DNA from: Altererythrobacter sp. TH136
GTDB lineage: Bacteria > Pseudomonadota > Alphaproteobacteria > Sphingomonadales > Sphingomonadaceae
Assembly: GCF_007065885.1 (NCBI RefSeq)
Contig: NZ_CP041409.1
Location: 1,349,501-1,413,500, forward strand
Reading direction: 5' to 3'
Length of the DNA: 64,000 bases
Made by a program: the position numbers and the translations under genes. Under the pieces are notes generated by a model, which did no database searches, was not told the origin of the DNA, and saw only the letters and a program-made list of their open reading frames with translations. This document shows positions 45,871 through 55,135 of this stretch, piece after piece (within the stretch, counting starts at the first letter, position 1; the number at the start of each line of letters is the position of its first letter).

Positions 45871-47328
45871 CTAAGCCAGCGCGGTCGCCAGATTGAGCTG
45901 GGGAATCGCGACCGCCCGCCGCCCTGCGTAGTCCGTTCGCACGACCACGAGATCGGTCTTTTCGAGATGCTCCAGCATCCGCCTCGCGCGCCCTACCGAG
46001 CGGGTGCCGTAGAGAATGGCAAGCGCCTCGTCATCCGGACACGGCCTGCCGTCGATCGCCGCCTTTCCGATCGCGAGGAATGGGGTGAGAAGCTCTTCGG
46101 GAATTGTTTCTGCTAGCGCGAGCAGGCGCGCGTCCTGTCCATGCGGGTCGTCCAGGGTCACCCCTGCGAGCGACTGCGCAAAGCTCTTTCGGAACTGGGC
46201 GGCGTCCAGCCCATGATCCTTCAGGCCGCGCATGCGGCAGCGCACCGTGAAGTCCTGAAACAAGGTAGCCGACGGAAGGAACGTCGAGCCATCCTCGCCG
46301 CTCATCTCGTCCAACACTTCGCGCATGACGCTGGCGCACTCGTCACCGGACAGCGTCACTTCCGGATAGCCGGGTGTCGGGGCTGTCTGGTCGGCGATAT
46401 GCTCCTGAAGCGCAGCGGCCGTCGCGCGGTTTGGCGCAGCCGCGCTCCACAATTCCGCTTGAGCCGGCGGAACCTCTGGCGGGGCGTGAAGAAGACTTGC
46501 CATGTCTTCGCCAGTGGCGAGCGGTGGCGGCGTCAGCCCCGCTACGGTGGACTTGGCGCGGGTTTGCACGTCACCCACTCGCACGGTCACCGGGCGGCGG
46601 CTGATCGCGGGGCCGAGCCCCACGAAGTGACCACGCTCGAGGTCCCGGATCTGCTCCGCCTGCCGCCGTTCCATACCCAGCAGGTCTGCCGCCCGGATCA
46701 TGTCGATGTCGAGGAAGGTCCGGCCCATCAGAAAATTGGACGCTTCGGCAGCGACGTTTTTCGCCAGTTTCGCCAGCCGCTGGGTGGCGATGATCCCGGC
46801 AAGACCACGCTTGCGGCCCCGGCACATCAGGTTGGTCATGGCGGCGAGCGAACTGCGACGAGCCTCGTCACTGACGTCACCCGATGCGGACGGGGCAAAC
46901 AGTTGCGCCTCGTCCACGATCACGAGCGCTGGATACCAATGCTTGTCGGGAGCGTCGAACAATGCGCTCAGGAAGACCGCCGCACAGCGCATTTGGTTAT
47001 CGATTTCCAGCCCATCCAAGGCGAGGACGACTGACGCGCGGTGCTCGCGCGCTCGCGCGGCAAGGCGGGCAACTTCGGTATCGGAATAGGCGGCTCCGTC
47101 GATGACCACGTGGCCGAACGCTTCAGCCAGGCTCACGAAGTCGCCTTCGGGATCAATGACGATCTGCTGGACGATCCCTGCACTTTTCTCGAGCAGCCGA
47201 CGCAGCAAATGCGATTTGCCCGAGCCGCTGTTGCCCTGCACCAGCAACCTGGTCGCAAGCAGCTCCTCGACGTCGAGGGTGACAGACTTGCCCGCGGCAT
47301 CGGCGCCAAGATCGATCTGATTCTGCAC
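45871..47328 (-). CDS. HerA-like P-loop ATPase with C-terminal helix-turn-helix region
   Basis: A 485-residue ATPase of the HerA/FtsK-type (DUF87) group. Walker A is GNSGSGKSH at 32-40, Walker B is VIVDEAQLF at 136-144, followed by RRGLAGIIATQR-like sensor and arginine-finger regions. The C-terminal 80 residues (from about TIPEELLTPF, then the GTRSVGRARRMLEHLEKTDL stretch) look like a winged helix. Classical HerA partners with NurA nuclease; no nuclease gene is nearby. The start is GTG at 47328, since the overlapping ATG is in another frame. The function is unknown; a DNA translocation role is inferred from family. Confidence 0.82.
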   Translation of the reverse strand: MQNQIDLGADAAGKSVTLDVEELLATRLLVQGNSGSGKSHLLRRLLEKSAGIVQQIVIDPEGDFVSLAEAFGHVVIDGAAYSDTEVARLAARAREHRASVVLALDGLEIDNQMRCAAVFLSALFDAPDKHWYPALVIVDEAQLFAPSASGDVSDEARRSSLAAMTNLMCRGRKRGLAGIIATQRLAKLAKNVAAEASNFLMGRTFLDIDMIRAADLLGMERRQAEQIRDLERGHFVGLGPAISRRPVTVRVGDVQTRAKSTVAGLTPPPLATGEDMASLLHAPPEVPPAQAELWSAAAPNRATAAALQEHIADQTAPTPGYPEVTLSGDECASVMREVLDEMSGEDGSTFLPSATLFQDFTVRCRMRGLKDHGLDAAQFRKSFAQSLAGVTLDDPHGQDARLLALAETIPEELLTPFLAIGKAAIDGRPCPDDEALAILYGTRSVGRARRMLEHLEKTDLVVVRTDYAGRRAVAIPQLNLATALA

Positions 47329-47423
47329 ATGCGCGTCCTAGCAGGCTTGCCCGGCAGCCCACCGCGCCATCAGGGGTTTTCCGCAGCTTTCAGCCGGCGA
47401 GAGCTTGCTGCGTGCCCAGCATG

Positions 47424-47627
47424 TCAATCGTCACCGAGCGACACCCACACATCCACCGGCGCCGAGAACTTGCCTGGAGCCGGCTTGCCAACATCGATGC
47501 GCTCGGCCGTTACCTGCCGGCCGTTTTCTAGGGTGAACGTGGCCCACGGCTTTGGCATGCGCTCGAACTTCATGGTCTGAACCGCGCGGCCCGTCCGGGT
47601 GTTCATGATCGTTGCGATGACAGCCAT
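47424..47627 (-). CDS. Small hypothetical protein, 67 residues
   Basis: Not recognised as a known family. The protein has a compact, beta-rich look (AVIATIMN, FERMPKPWATFTLENGRQ, VDVWVSLGDD) with no signal or membrane segment. The ATG at 47627 has an AGGGCG site just upstream. It lies 95 bp before the HerA-like gene on the same strand and might be co-transcribed. The start, ribosome-binding site and even codon use support a real gene, but homologues are needed to be sure. Confidence 0.6.
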   Translation of the reverse strand: MAVIATIMNTRTGRAVQTMKFERMPKPWATFTLENGRQVTAERIDVGKPAPGKFSAPVDVWVSLGDD

Positions 47628-47703
47628 GACCGCGCCCTAAGGCCCCAATGTCGCGGTTGTCGACCTGTCGGCTGTGGATTGCGCACAGCGCGGATCGCGA
47701 TGA

Positions 47704-48150
47704 TCACTTCCCGCCGATCGCCGCGGCCGACGCCGCGATGATGCGCGACTTAGACAGCAGCCGCACGGTTGAGCTTCCCTTGGCGAGGACTTGCCCGGAC
47801 AAATCCGTCAGTTGGCCTTCCATGAAACAGGTCGAACGGCCTTCGCGCTCGACCCAGGCTTCGGCCACCACCGGGCCGGGCCGGGCCGGCGCGAAAAAGC
47901 TGATCTTCAGTTCCAGGGACACGGGGGTGATATCATCCTCACCGCGATCGGCATGCAGACCGATGATGGCGTGCGCCATGGCGGAGTCGATCCAGCCGGT
48001 CACAAACCCGCCCTGCACCACGCCGCCGGAGTGGCACATGTGCAGTCCGGCCTGGTATTCCAGCGCGGCACGTCCATCCGCATTGCTGATGATCCGCTTG
48101 AACCCGAGGCTTTCGAACAAGTTAGCGGGGCTTTGAGCAGCGTCGTTCAC
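47704..48150 (-). CDS. PaaI-type hotdog-fold thioesterase
   Basis: A 148-residue cytosolic acyl-CoA thioesterase of the 4HBT/PaaI family. The HSGGVVQGGFVTGWIDSAM segment (about 40-58) contains the conserved loop and helix, with an aspartate as catalytic candidate. SLELKISFFAPARPG follows at about 78-92. Members hydrolyse phenylacetyl- or medium-chain acyl-CoA to limit CoA sequestration. The start is the GTG at 48150, with AGAAGGA 9 bp upstream. Confidence 0.88.
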   Translation of the reverse strand: MNDAAQSPANLFESLGFKRIISNADGRAALEYQAGLHMCHSGGVVQGGFVTGWIDSAMAHAIIGLHADRGEDDITPVSLELKISFFAPARPGPVVAEAWVEREGRSTCFMEGQLTDLSGQVLAKGSSTVRLLSKSRIIAASAAAIGGK

Positions 48151-48194
48151 CCGGTCATCCTTCTGTCTGCACCACAGTTCCCCGGTGTGCCTGG

Positions 48195-48283
48195 CCGGCG
48201 AGCGCCGGGAGCGAATGTCGCGGCCTGCAAAGCAAGATCCCCGGAAGAGATCTCACGAATTCAGGCCCGGCGGCTCCCGGCGC
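48195..48283. repeat. 11-bp inverted repeat with a competing local hairpin
   Basis: GCGCCGGGAGC (48202-48212) and GCTCCCGGCGC (48273-48283) are perfect inverted repeats around 60 bases. The left arm can instead pair with an adjacent CCGGCG (48195-48200) to form CCGGCG-AG-CGCCGG. The two structures exclude each other. It lies between the S9 peptidase stop and the thioesterase start, both on the minus strand. Confidence 0.5.
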
Positions 48284-48305
48284 AATTCTCCTGTCCTTAC
48301 TCGGG

Positions 48306-50438
48306 TTAGTCGACCAGCCGCTGCATCAGGTACACATACTGCAGCGCCTGCAGCTTGGCGCGCTGCGCATTGTCGACCCCGCCCGAGTGCCCACCGGTCA
48401 TGTCCTCATAATAGTAATAAGGCTGGCCGTTCGCGCTCATCCGGGCTGCCGCCTTGCGCGCGTGGCTGGGGTGAGTGCGATCATCGGCCGTGCTGGCCCA
48501 GAAGAACGGCATGGGGAAGTCCACCCCTTTCACCAGCTTTTGATAGGGCGAGTATGCCTCGATCCACTTGCGCTGTTCCGGGATGCGCGGATCGCCGTAT
48601 TCGCCGACCCACGAAGCGCCGCGGCCGATTTCCGTAAGCCGCAGCATGTCGAACAGGGGGATTTGCACGATGGCCGCGTTGAACAGGTCAGGGCGCTGGG
48701 TGAACGCTGTTCCCACCAACAGGCCGCCCTGGCTGCCGCCCATGATGCCGAGGCGCCGGGGGCTGGTGATGCCGCGTTTCACCACATCCTCGCCGATCGC
48801 GATGAAATCGTCCCAGGTGCGCTGCTTGTTCGCCCCCATGGCCGTCTGGTGCCACTCCGGCCCGAACTCACCGCCGCCGCGCATGTTGCCGAGAACGTAA
48901 GCGCCGCCCTTTTCGAGCCACAGCTTGCCGATGGTGCCCGAATAGACCGGCAGGCTGGAGTTCTGGAAACCACCGTAGCCGTACAGCAGCGTTGGCGTCG
49001 TGCCGTCCAGCTTCACGCCCTTCTTGGAGACCACGAAGTAAGGAATCTTGGTTCCGTCCTTGCTGGTCGCTTCGAACTGGCCGATCTCCAGGCCCGCGGC
49101 ATCGAACCGGGAGGGGCTGGTCTTGATGACCGTGGGCGCTGCAGTGCCGTCCGAATACCAGAGCTGCGAGGGGGTGAGGAAGTCGGTCGAAGAGAACATC
49201 ACCTCGCCGGTTTCATCGGAGGCGCTGGCGATGCCGACTGTGGCGTTCGTCGGCAGCGCGGCGATCGGCGCCGCGTTCCACTTGCCGCCCGTGAAATCGA
49301 GCCGCATCACCCGGCCACGCACGTTGTCGAGGTAGCTCACGAACAGCGCGTCGCGGGTGATCGCGCTCCCCTGCAGTGTCTGGCGCGGCCCGGGCGCCCA
49401 CACGAGCGTCTTGGGCGCGCCGTTCGGATCAGCCTTGAAGGCCTCCAGGTCCGCCGACACGATGGAATCGGCAGGGAAGGTCTTGCCGCCCGTCTTCCAC
49501 TCCACATCGGTCGAGAACAGGACGCGTCCATCGACGATGCCGGCCAGGCCCGCCTTCAGCGGAACATCGAGGCGCACCCATTTCCCGTCACTCCACAAAT
49601 AGGATTCGCGTTCGAAGAACGAGGTGCCGCGGGTTGCCAGCCGGCCGTGAACGGTGCCGGCCGCGTCGCGCAGCAGACTGGCGCCTGACGACACATCCTT
49701 GGCATCGCCGCGATAGATTTCCGGTGCATCCTCGATCCGGGTGCCGCGTTTCCATTCGCGCGTGGTGAAAGGATACTGGCTTTCGGTCACGGTGCCGCCA
49801 CCGAAATCTCGGCTGACGAGCAACGTGTCCTGGTCGACCCACTGCGCCCCGCCCTGGCTTTCGGGCAGGAAGAAACCGTCCTTGACGAAAGTGCGTGTCG
49901 TCACGTCGAATTCACGCAGCTCGGTCGCGTCCTTGCCGCTGTCCGACAGCGCGACCAGACAGCGGGTACCCGCCGGCGGCAGGCAGGTCATGCCCTTGTA
50001 AACCCACTCGCGGCCCTCAGCCTTGGCAAGGGCATCGACGTCGAGGATCGTCTCCCACGATGGATTGTCGGTGCGATAGCTTTCCAGGGTCGTCACCCGG
50101 AGCAGACCGCGCGGGTTGGCGGCGTCCTGCCAGAAGTTGACCAGGCCATAAGGGGTGAAGCTGACGCCGGGGATACGATCCTTCGCATCGAGGATCGTCA
50201 GCGCCTCGCGCTGCAGCTGGGCGTAGCGCGGATCGCGCGCCAGCGTCTGATCGACCCGCTCGTTTTGCGATCGGACCCAGGCGAGCGCCGGTTCGCTGCG
50301 AGTTTCCTCAAGCCAGATAAACGGATCTTCAGCGGGCACGGGCGTCGCCTGGGCGGGAGCTGCCGAAGACTGCGCAACGGTCGGCGCCGCAGAAAGCGCC
50401 AGAATGGATGAAAAAACGTACAGGGCTGCGCGCTTCAA
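48306..50438 (-). CDS. Prolyl oligopeptidase family (S9) serine peptidase
   Basis: A 710-residue exported S9A peptidase. A signal peptide covers 1-22 (TVA|QS). A seven-bladed propeller domain occupies about 80-430. The C-terminal alpha/beta hydrolase domain has the nucleophile motif GGSQGG with Ser569, the aspartate region DDRTHPSH, and the histidine His684 in TGGHSGG. It cleaves proline-containing oligopeptides, probably in the periplasm. The start is TTG at 50438 with a perfectly placed AAGGAGA; no ATG fits. It appears to be transcribed alone. Confidence 0.94.
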   Translation of the reverse strand: MKRAALYVFSSILALSAAPTVAQSSAAPAQATPVPAEDPFIWLEETRSEPALAWVRSQNERVDQTLARDPRYAQLQREALTILDAKDRIPGVSFTPYGLVNFWQDAANPRGLLRVTTLESYRTDNPSWETILDVDALAKAEGREWVYKGMTCLPPAGTRCLVALSDSGKDATELREFDVTTRTFVKDGFFLPESQGGAQWVDQDTLLVSRDFGGGTVTESQYPFTTREWKRGTRIEDAPEIYRGDAKDVSSGASLLRDAAGTVHGRLATRGTSFFERESYLWSDGKWVRLDVPLKAGLAGIVDGRVLFSTDVEWKTGGKTFPADSIVSADLEAFKADPNGAPKTLVWAPGPRQTLQGSAITRDALFVSYLDNVRGRVMRLDFTGGKWNAAPIAALPTNATVGIASASDETGEVMFSSTDFLTPSQLWYSDGTAAPTVIKTSPSRFDAAGLEIGQFEATSKDGTKIPYFVVSKKGVKLDGTTPTLLYGYGGFQNSSLPVYSGTIGKLWLEKGGAYVLGNMRGGGEFGPEWHQTAMGANKQRTWDDFIAIGEDVVKRGITSPRRLGIMGGSQGGLLVGTAFTQRPDLFNAAIVQIPLFDMLRLTEIGRGASWVGEYGDPRIPEQRKWIEAYSPYQKLVKGVDFPMPFFWASTADDRTHPSHARKAAARMSANGQPYYYYEDMTGGHSGGVDNAQRAKLQALQYVYLMQRLVD

Positions 50439-50730
50439 TGGTGATCTCCTTTGTCAGGGTCGGGTTCCTACTGCGCTATGTTCCGAAATAAAACGCCGCC
50501 CTCACTGACATGTCTTTTCCGCAAGAAGCAATGATGCATCGGCGCGCTGCCACCGGGTGGGCGGATACTTTGTCAGGGTCGCGTGGGCGTTTGCACGGAT
50601 GCTGCAACTCTCCCGCGCCCGCATCCGAGGATCGTCCGCAGACCTCGCGTGATGCACTTTAATACACCTTCATGCTTGCAAGCAGGACTGCCATCCGCAA
50701 ACGCCCAGAAGAACCGGGTGCGAAGCAAGT
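50439..50730. promoter_or_regulatory. Divergent intergenic region between the S9 peptidase and the RND pump
   Basis: This 292-bp region holds no gene. It contains an exact 14-bp direct repeat, CTTTGTCAGGGTCG, at 50449-50462 and 50568-50581. A perfect 12-bp palindrome TGCTTGCAAGCA is at 50673-50684, 46 bp before the pump adaptor start, and could be the operator of a pump regulator. TTTAATAC at 50658-50665 resembles a -10 element. No regulator gene is adjacent. Confidence 0.45.
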
Positions 50731-51930
50731 ATGTCTGAATTCGTGGCGAACCGCCGTCGCATGTCGCTGATGCTGGGCTGCACGCTCGCGCTTGCCGGAT
50801 GTTCGGGTGGGGGAAAGGACGACGCCGGCGGTCGCCCAGCGCCCACGGTGGGGATCATCGTGGCCCAACCGGGCAGTGCCGCGATCCCGGCGACGCCGGC
50901 AGGCCGCGTGGTCGCGCAGGAGACGAGCGAGGTTCGCCCGCAGATCACCGGACTGGTCCGGCAGATCAATTTCCAGCCCGGCGGTTTCGTTCGCGCGGGC
51001 CAGCCGTTGTTCCAGATCGATGCCAGCCTGTACCGTGCCGCCGCCGCCGAAGCGCGCGCCGCCCTTGCCAGCGCCGAAGCCAATGCCCGCGCCGCGAGCG
51101 CGCGTGCCGCGCGCTTCAAGCCGCTCGCCGAAATGGAGGCGATCTCCAGACAGGAATACGACGACGCCGCCGCCGCGGCCGGCTCGGCCCGTGCCGCGGT
51201 CGCCCAGCAGCGGGCCAGCCTGGATACCGCGCAAATCAACCTGCGCTTCACCAGCGTCCCTGCGCCGATCAGCGGACGCATTGGCCGCCCCCTCGTTACC
51301 CAGGGCGCGCTGGTCAGCAGCAACCAGGCCGAACCCCTGGCCGTGATCCAGCGCACCGACAGCGTCTATGTCGACATGCAGCAGTCTGCAGCCGACCTCA
51401 CCCGCCTGCGACGGGCGCTGGCGGCGGCCGATGGTGGCACCGCCGCCGGCAGCACCACCGTGCGCCTGAAGTTCGACGATGGATCGTTATACCCGGCAAG
51501 CGGCACCGTGCAGTTCTCCGAAGTATCGGTGAACGAAGATACCGGCACCGTCACCTTGCGCGCGCGGTTCCCCAACCCTCAAGGCCTGCTGTTGCCCGGC
51601 ATGTTCGTGACCGCCGAATTCGATCAGGCGGTCGAGACCGGGATATTCCTGGTTCCGCAGGCTGCGCTCCAGCGCGATTTCAACGGCGACGCCTTTGTCT
51701 TCGTGGTCGGCCGGGACGGCAAGGCGATGCGCCGCGTGGTGCAAACCGAACGGACGTCCGGCCAGAACTGGGTCGTCACCGGCGGGCTGAAAGCCGGCGA
51801 ACGCGTCATCGTGCAGGGGCTCAACGGCCTGAAATCCGGGACCGAGGTCAAGCCGGTCGCGGCAGGTTCAGCGCAACGCATCGCCGTGCCTCCCGCCGGG
51901 GCTGGCGGCGGCAATCGCCGCGGGACCTGA
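50731..51930 (+). CDS. RND efflux pump periplasmic adaptor (membrane fusion) lipoprotein
   Basis: The periplasmic adaptor linking the inner-membrane pump to the outer-membrane channel, AcrA/MexA family, 399 residues. A lipoprotein signal ends with ALAGC near residue 26. A barrel-sandwich (lipoyl) half GGFVRAGQPLFQIDAS, a coiled coil at about 100-165, then the second half INLRFTSVPAPISGRIG and beta-barrel domains follow. The ATG at 50731 is used. It is 4 bp before the pump gene and heads a three-gene operon. Confidence 0.94.
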   Translation: MSEFVANRRRMSLMLGCTLALAGCSGGGKDDAGGRPAPTVGIIVAQPGSAAIPATPAGRVVAQETSEVRPQITGLVRQINFQPGGFVRAGQPLFQIDASLYRAAAAEARAALASAEANARAASARAARFKPLAEMEAISRQEYDDAAAAAGSARAAVAQQRASLDTAQINLRFTSVPAPISGRIGRPLVTQGALVSSNQAEPLAVIQRTDSVYVDMQQSAADLTRLRRALAAADGGTAAGSTTVRLKFDDGSLYPASGTVQFSEVSVNEDTGTVTLRARFPNPQGLLLPGMFVTAEFDQAVETGIFLVPQAALQRDFNGDAFVFVVGRDGKAMRRVVQTERTSGQNWVVTGGLKAGERVIVQGLNGLKSGTEVKPVAAGSAQRIAVPPAGAGGGNRRGT

Positions 51931-51934
51931 CGGC

Positions 51935-54900
51935 TTGTCCCGCATCTTCATCGAACGGCCCATATTCGCCTGGGTTCTGGCGATTATCGTCATGCTCGGG
52001 GGACTGGGCGCGCTCTACACGCTGCCGATCGAGCAATATCCGGACATCGCCCCCACCAACGTGAATATCCGGGCAACGTACCCTGGCGCGTCGGCCGAAA
52101 CGGTCGAGAACAGCGTCACGCAGATCATCGAACAGCAACTGACCGGTCTCGACGGGCTGCTCTACTTCAGTTCCCAATCGTCCTCCAACGGTGCCGCGTC
52201 GATCACCGCTACCTTCGCCAAGGGCACCGATCCCGACATCGCGCAGGTGCAAGTCCAGAACAAAGTCCAAGCGGCGATCTCGCGCATGCCGCAGCAGGTC
52301 CAGCAACAGGGCGTGCGGGTCACCAAGTCCAGCCCCGATCAGTTGCTGCTGGTGGTGGTCTACGACGAGACCGAGACCCGCTCGAGCGATGCCGTTTCGG
52401 ACTATCTGACGTCGACCATTCAGGACCCGCTGTCGCGGATCGACGGGGTTGGCGACGTCAATGTCTATGGCGCGTCGAACGCGATGCGCATCTGGCTGAA
52501 CCCCAAACGGTTGGCTGCGGTTTCGCTGATGCCAAGCGACGTGATTGACGCCGTGCAGGATCAAAACACGGAAATCGCGGCCGGCGAGATCGGAGGCCTG
52601 CCTGCGCCCGACCGGCAGATGCTGACCGCGACCGTGACGGCGTTGTCCAAGCTTCAGACCGCAGACGAATTTCGCACCATCATTCTCAAGACCGAGGCCG
52701 ATGGCTCGACCGTGCGCCTTGGCGACGTGGCCCGCGTCGAGCTGGGATCGCAGAGTTACAGTTCGAACCGCCGCGTCAACGGCCATCCCGGTGCGGGCAT
52801 AGCGATCTCGCTCGCCCCCGGCGCCGACGCACTGCAGACCGCGGAGTTGATCAAGGCCGAGGTCTCACGGCTTGAACAGGGCATGCCCGACGGGCTGGTG
52901 ATCAGTTACGCCAACGATTCCACCGCGTTCATCCGCCTGTCGGTGAACGAAGTCGTCAAGGCGCTGCTGGAGGCCATCCTCCTGGTTGTGATCGTGATGT
53001 TCGTGTTCCTGCAAAGTTGGCGCGCCACTCTGATCCCCGCGATCGCGGTGCCGGTCGTCCTGCTTGGAACGTTCGCGGTCTTCTCGATCGCGGGCTTTTC
53101 AATCAACACGCTCACCCTGTTCGGACTGGTGCTGGCGATCGGCTTGCTGGTCGATGACGCGATCGTCGTGGTCGAAAACGTCGAGCGGCTGATGGAAGAA
53201 AACCCGGGCATGACCCCCCGTGAGGCCACCGTCCAGTCGATGAAGGACCTTCAGGTCGCGCTGATCGCCATCGCGCTCGTGCTTTCGGCGGTTTTCTTGC
53301 CGATGGCTTTTTTCGGCGGGTCGACCGGTGTGATCTACCGTCAGTTCTCCATCACCGTCATTTCGGCCATGGTCCTTTCAGTGCTCGTGGCACTGATCCT
53401 AAGCCCGGCGCTCACCGCCAATCTGCTGAAGCGCAAGGATGCGGACACCGACCAGAGCGGCTGGCTGGCCCGGCGGCACCGGCGCGCCCATGCAATGCTG
53501 CTGCGGGCTCAGGAGCGCTTCAACTCCGGATTCGAGCGGCTGTCCAACCGCTACCGCGATTCGATCAGCGTGATCGTCGACCGTCGCTGGCTGTTCATCG
53601 GCATCTATGCGGTGCTGGTGGCGATCATGGCCTTACTGTTCCTGCGCCTGCCCAGCGGGTTTCTGCCCAATGAGGATCAGGGCAGCGTGTCGATCAATTA
53701 CCAGCTCCCCCCGGGCGCCACACTCGCGCGGACTCAGGAAACCGCGAGGGCGATCGAGAATTACCTGATGGAGACTGAGGGCGCGAACATCTCCACGCTG
53801 TTTATGGTGGCGGGCGGCGGACGCGGCGGCGGCGGCCAGAACCAGGGTTTCGGCTTCATGCGGCTGAAGCACTGGGACGAGCGGACGGGCGAAGAAAACA
53901 CTGCCCAGGCGATTGCTGACCGCACCAGCGCGGCCATGCGCGGCCTGCGCGATGCGCGTGTGTTCGTGAACGTGCCGGGAGCGATCCGCGGCTTGTCCTC
54001 ATCCAACGGTTTCTCGATGCAGTTTACCAATACCGGCGGGCTGCCGCGCGACCGCTTCGCGGCCTCACGCGATGCCCTGCTGGCGGATGCCAACGGCGCT
54101 GGTACGTTGGAGCAGGTGCGCCTGTCCGACCTGCCCGATCTTGCCACGCTGAAAGTCGACATCGATGCCCAGCGGCTCGCCGCCTATGGCTTGTCGCAGG
54201 ATTCGGTGAATTCCACGCTATCGACCGCGTGGGGCGGGCGATACGTCAACGATTTCATCGACAAGGGCCGCGTGAAGCAGGTCTATGTGCAGGGCGATGC
54301 GCCCTACCGATCGCAGCCGTCGGACCTTGGCCAATGGTTCGTGCGCGGGGCATCCGGCCAGATGACTCCGTTCTCCGCTTTTGCCGAGCTTGACTGGTCG
54401 TCCGCTCCTCCCAGCATTTCACGATTTAACGGCGTCCCGACTTATGAGTTCTCCGGCCAGGCGGGCGCCGGTACCAGTTCTGGCCAGGCGATGGACGAGA
54501 TCGCTGCGCTCGCCGGGAAATACCCCGGCACCAGCGTGGCGTGGTCGGGCGCATCCTATGAAGAGCGGAACGCCTCCAGCCAGGCGCCGCTGCTTTACGC
54601 GCTGTCGCTGCTGGTAGTGTTCCTGTGCCTCGCCGCGCTTTACGAAAGCTGGTCGATCCCGGTGGCAGTTCTGCTGGTGATCCCGCTGGGCCTGCTCGGC
54701 GCAGTGCTGTTCGCCTCGTTGCGAGGCCTTGAGAACGACGTCTATCTGCAGATCGGGCTCCTCACCACAATGGGCCTCGCCGCCAAGAACGCCATCCTGA
54801 TGATCGAGTTCGCCGAACAGGCGGAACGCCGGGGCGCGCGCGTGATCGATGCGGCGCTGGAGGCGGCACGCATCCGCCTTCGTCCGATCTTGATGACGAG

Positions 54901-55135
54901 CTTCGCGTTCATCTTCGGCGTGCTGCCGCTGGCGCTGTCGACCGGCGCTGGAGCCAACAGCCGCATCGCGATCGGAACTTCGGTGATCGGCGGCATGCTG
55001 GCGGCAACGCTGCTGGCGATATTCTACATTCCGCTCTTCTTCGTCATGGTGCGGCGCGGCGTGCGAGACGGGATCGCCGCCGCGCGCGCCAGATTGCAAA
55101 GCCGGGCCGAGACCAATGAGGCGCCGGCGACATGA
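51935..55135 (+). CDS. RND efflux pump inner-membrane transporter (HAE1 family)
   Basis: The proton-driven drug exporter of 1066 residues, AcrB/MexB-like. It begins MSRIFIERPIFAWVLAI, the typical N-terminus, from a TTG at 51935. Twelve membrane helices are arranged as 1+5 and 1+5 around two periplasmic loops. The helix-4 proton-relay motif LLVDDAIVVVENVER is present, and GQAMDEIAAL and RPILMTSFAFIFGVLPLAL lie in the second half. A glycine-rich AGGGRGGGG loop is in the second periplasmic domain. It probably exports hydrophobic drugs; specificity is unknown. Confidence 0.95.
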   Translation: MSRIFIERPIFAWVLAIIVMLGGLGALYTLPIEQYPDIAPTNVNIRATYPGASAETVENSVTQIIEQQLTGLDGLLYFSSQSSSNGAASITATFAKGTDPDIAQVQVQNKVQAAISRMPQQVQQQGVRVTKSSPDQLLLVVVYDETETRSSDAVSDYLTSTIQDPLSRIDGVGDVNVYGASNAMRIWLNPKRLAAVSLMPSDVIDAVQDQNTEIAAGEIGGLPAPDRQMLTATVTALSKLQTADEFRTIILKTEADGSTVRLGDVARVELGSQSYSSNRRVNGHPGAGIAISLAPGADALQTAELIKAEVSRLEQGMPDGLVISYANDSTAFIRLSVNEVVKALLEAILLVVIVMFVFLQSWRATLIPAIAVPVVLLGTFAVFSIAGFSINTLTLFGLVLAIGLLVDDAIVVVENVERLMEENPGMTPREATVQSMKDLQVALIAIALVLSAVFLPMAFFGGSTGVIYRQFSITVISAMVLSVLVALILSPALTANLLKRKDADTDQSGWLARRHRRAHAMLLRAQERFNSGFERLSNRYRDSISVIVDRRWLFIGIYAVLVAIMALLFLRLPSGFLPNEDQGSVSINYQLPPGATLARTQETARAIENYLMETEGANISTLFMVAGGGRGGGGQNQGFGFMRLKHWDERTGEENTAQAIADRTSAAMRGLRDARVFVNVPGAIRGLSSSNGFSMQFTNTGGLPRDRFAASRDALLADANGAGTLEQVRLSDLPDLATLKVDIDAQRLAAYGLSQDSVNSTLSTAWGGRYVNDFIDKGRVKQVYVQGDAPYRSQPSDLGQWFVRGASGQMTPFSAFAELDWSSAPPSISRFNGVPTYEFSGQAGAGTSSGQAMDEIAALAGKYPGTSVAWSGASYEERNASSQAPLLYALSLLVVFLCLAALYESWSIPVAVLLVIPLGLLGAVLFASLRGLENDVYLQIGLLTTMGLAAKNAILMIEFAEQAERRGARVIDAALEAARIRLRPILMTSFAFIFGVLPLALSTGAGANSRIAIGTSVIGGMLAATLLAIFYIPLFFVMVRRGVRDGIAAARARLQSRAETNEAPAT

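Noticed and set aside
48244-48265. Adjacent BglII-like and EcoRI-like sites, suggesting a vector artefact.
   Set aside because: The sites are ordinary hexamers in a native-looking intergenic region with flanking genes intact and no vector sequence.
45871-50438. Possible defence island around the HerA-like ATPase.
   Set aside because: No nuclease, methylase, toxin or other defence gene accompanies it; the neighbours are housekeeping-type enzymes.
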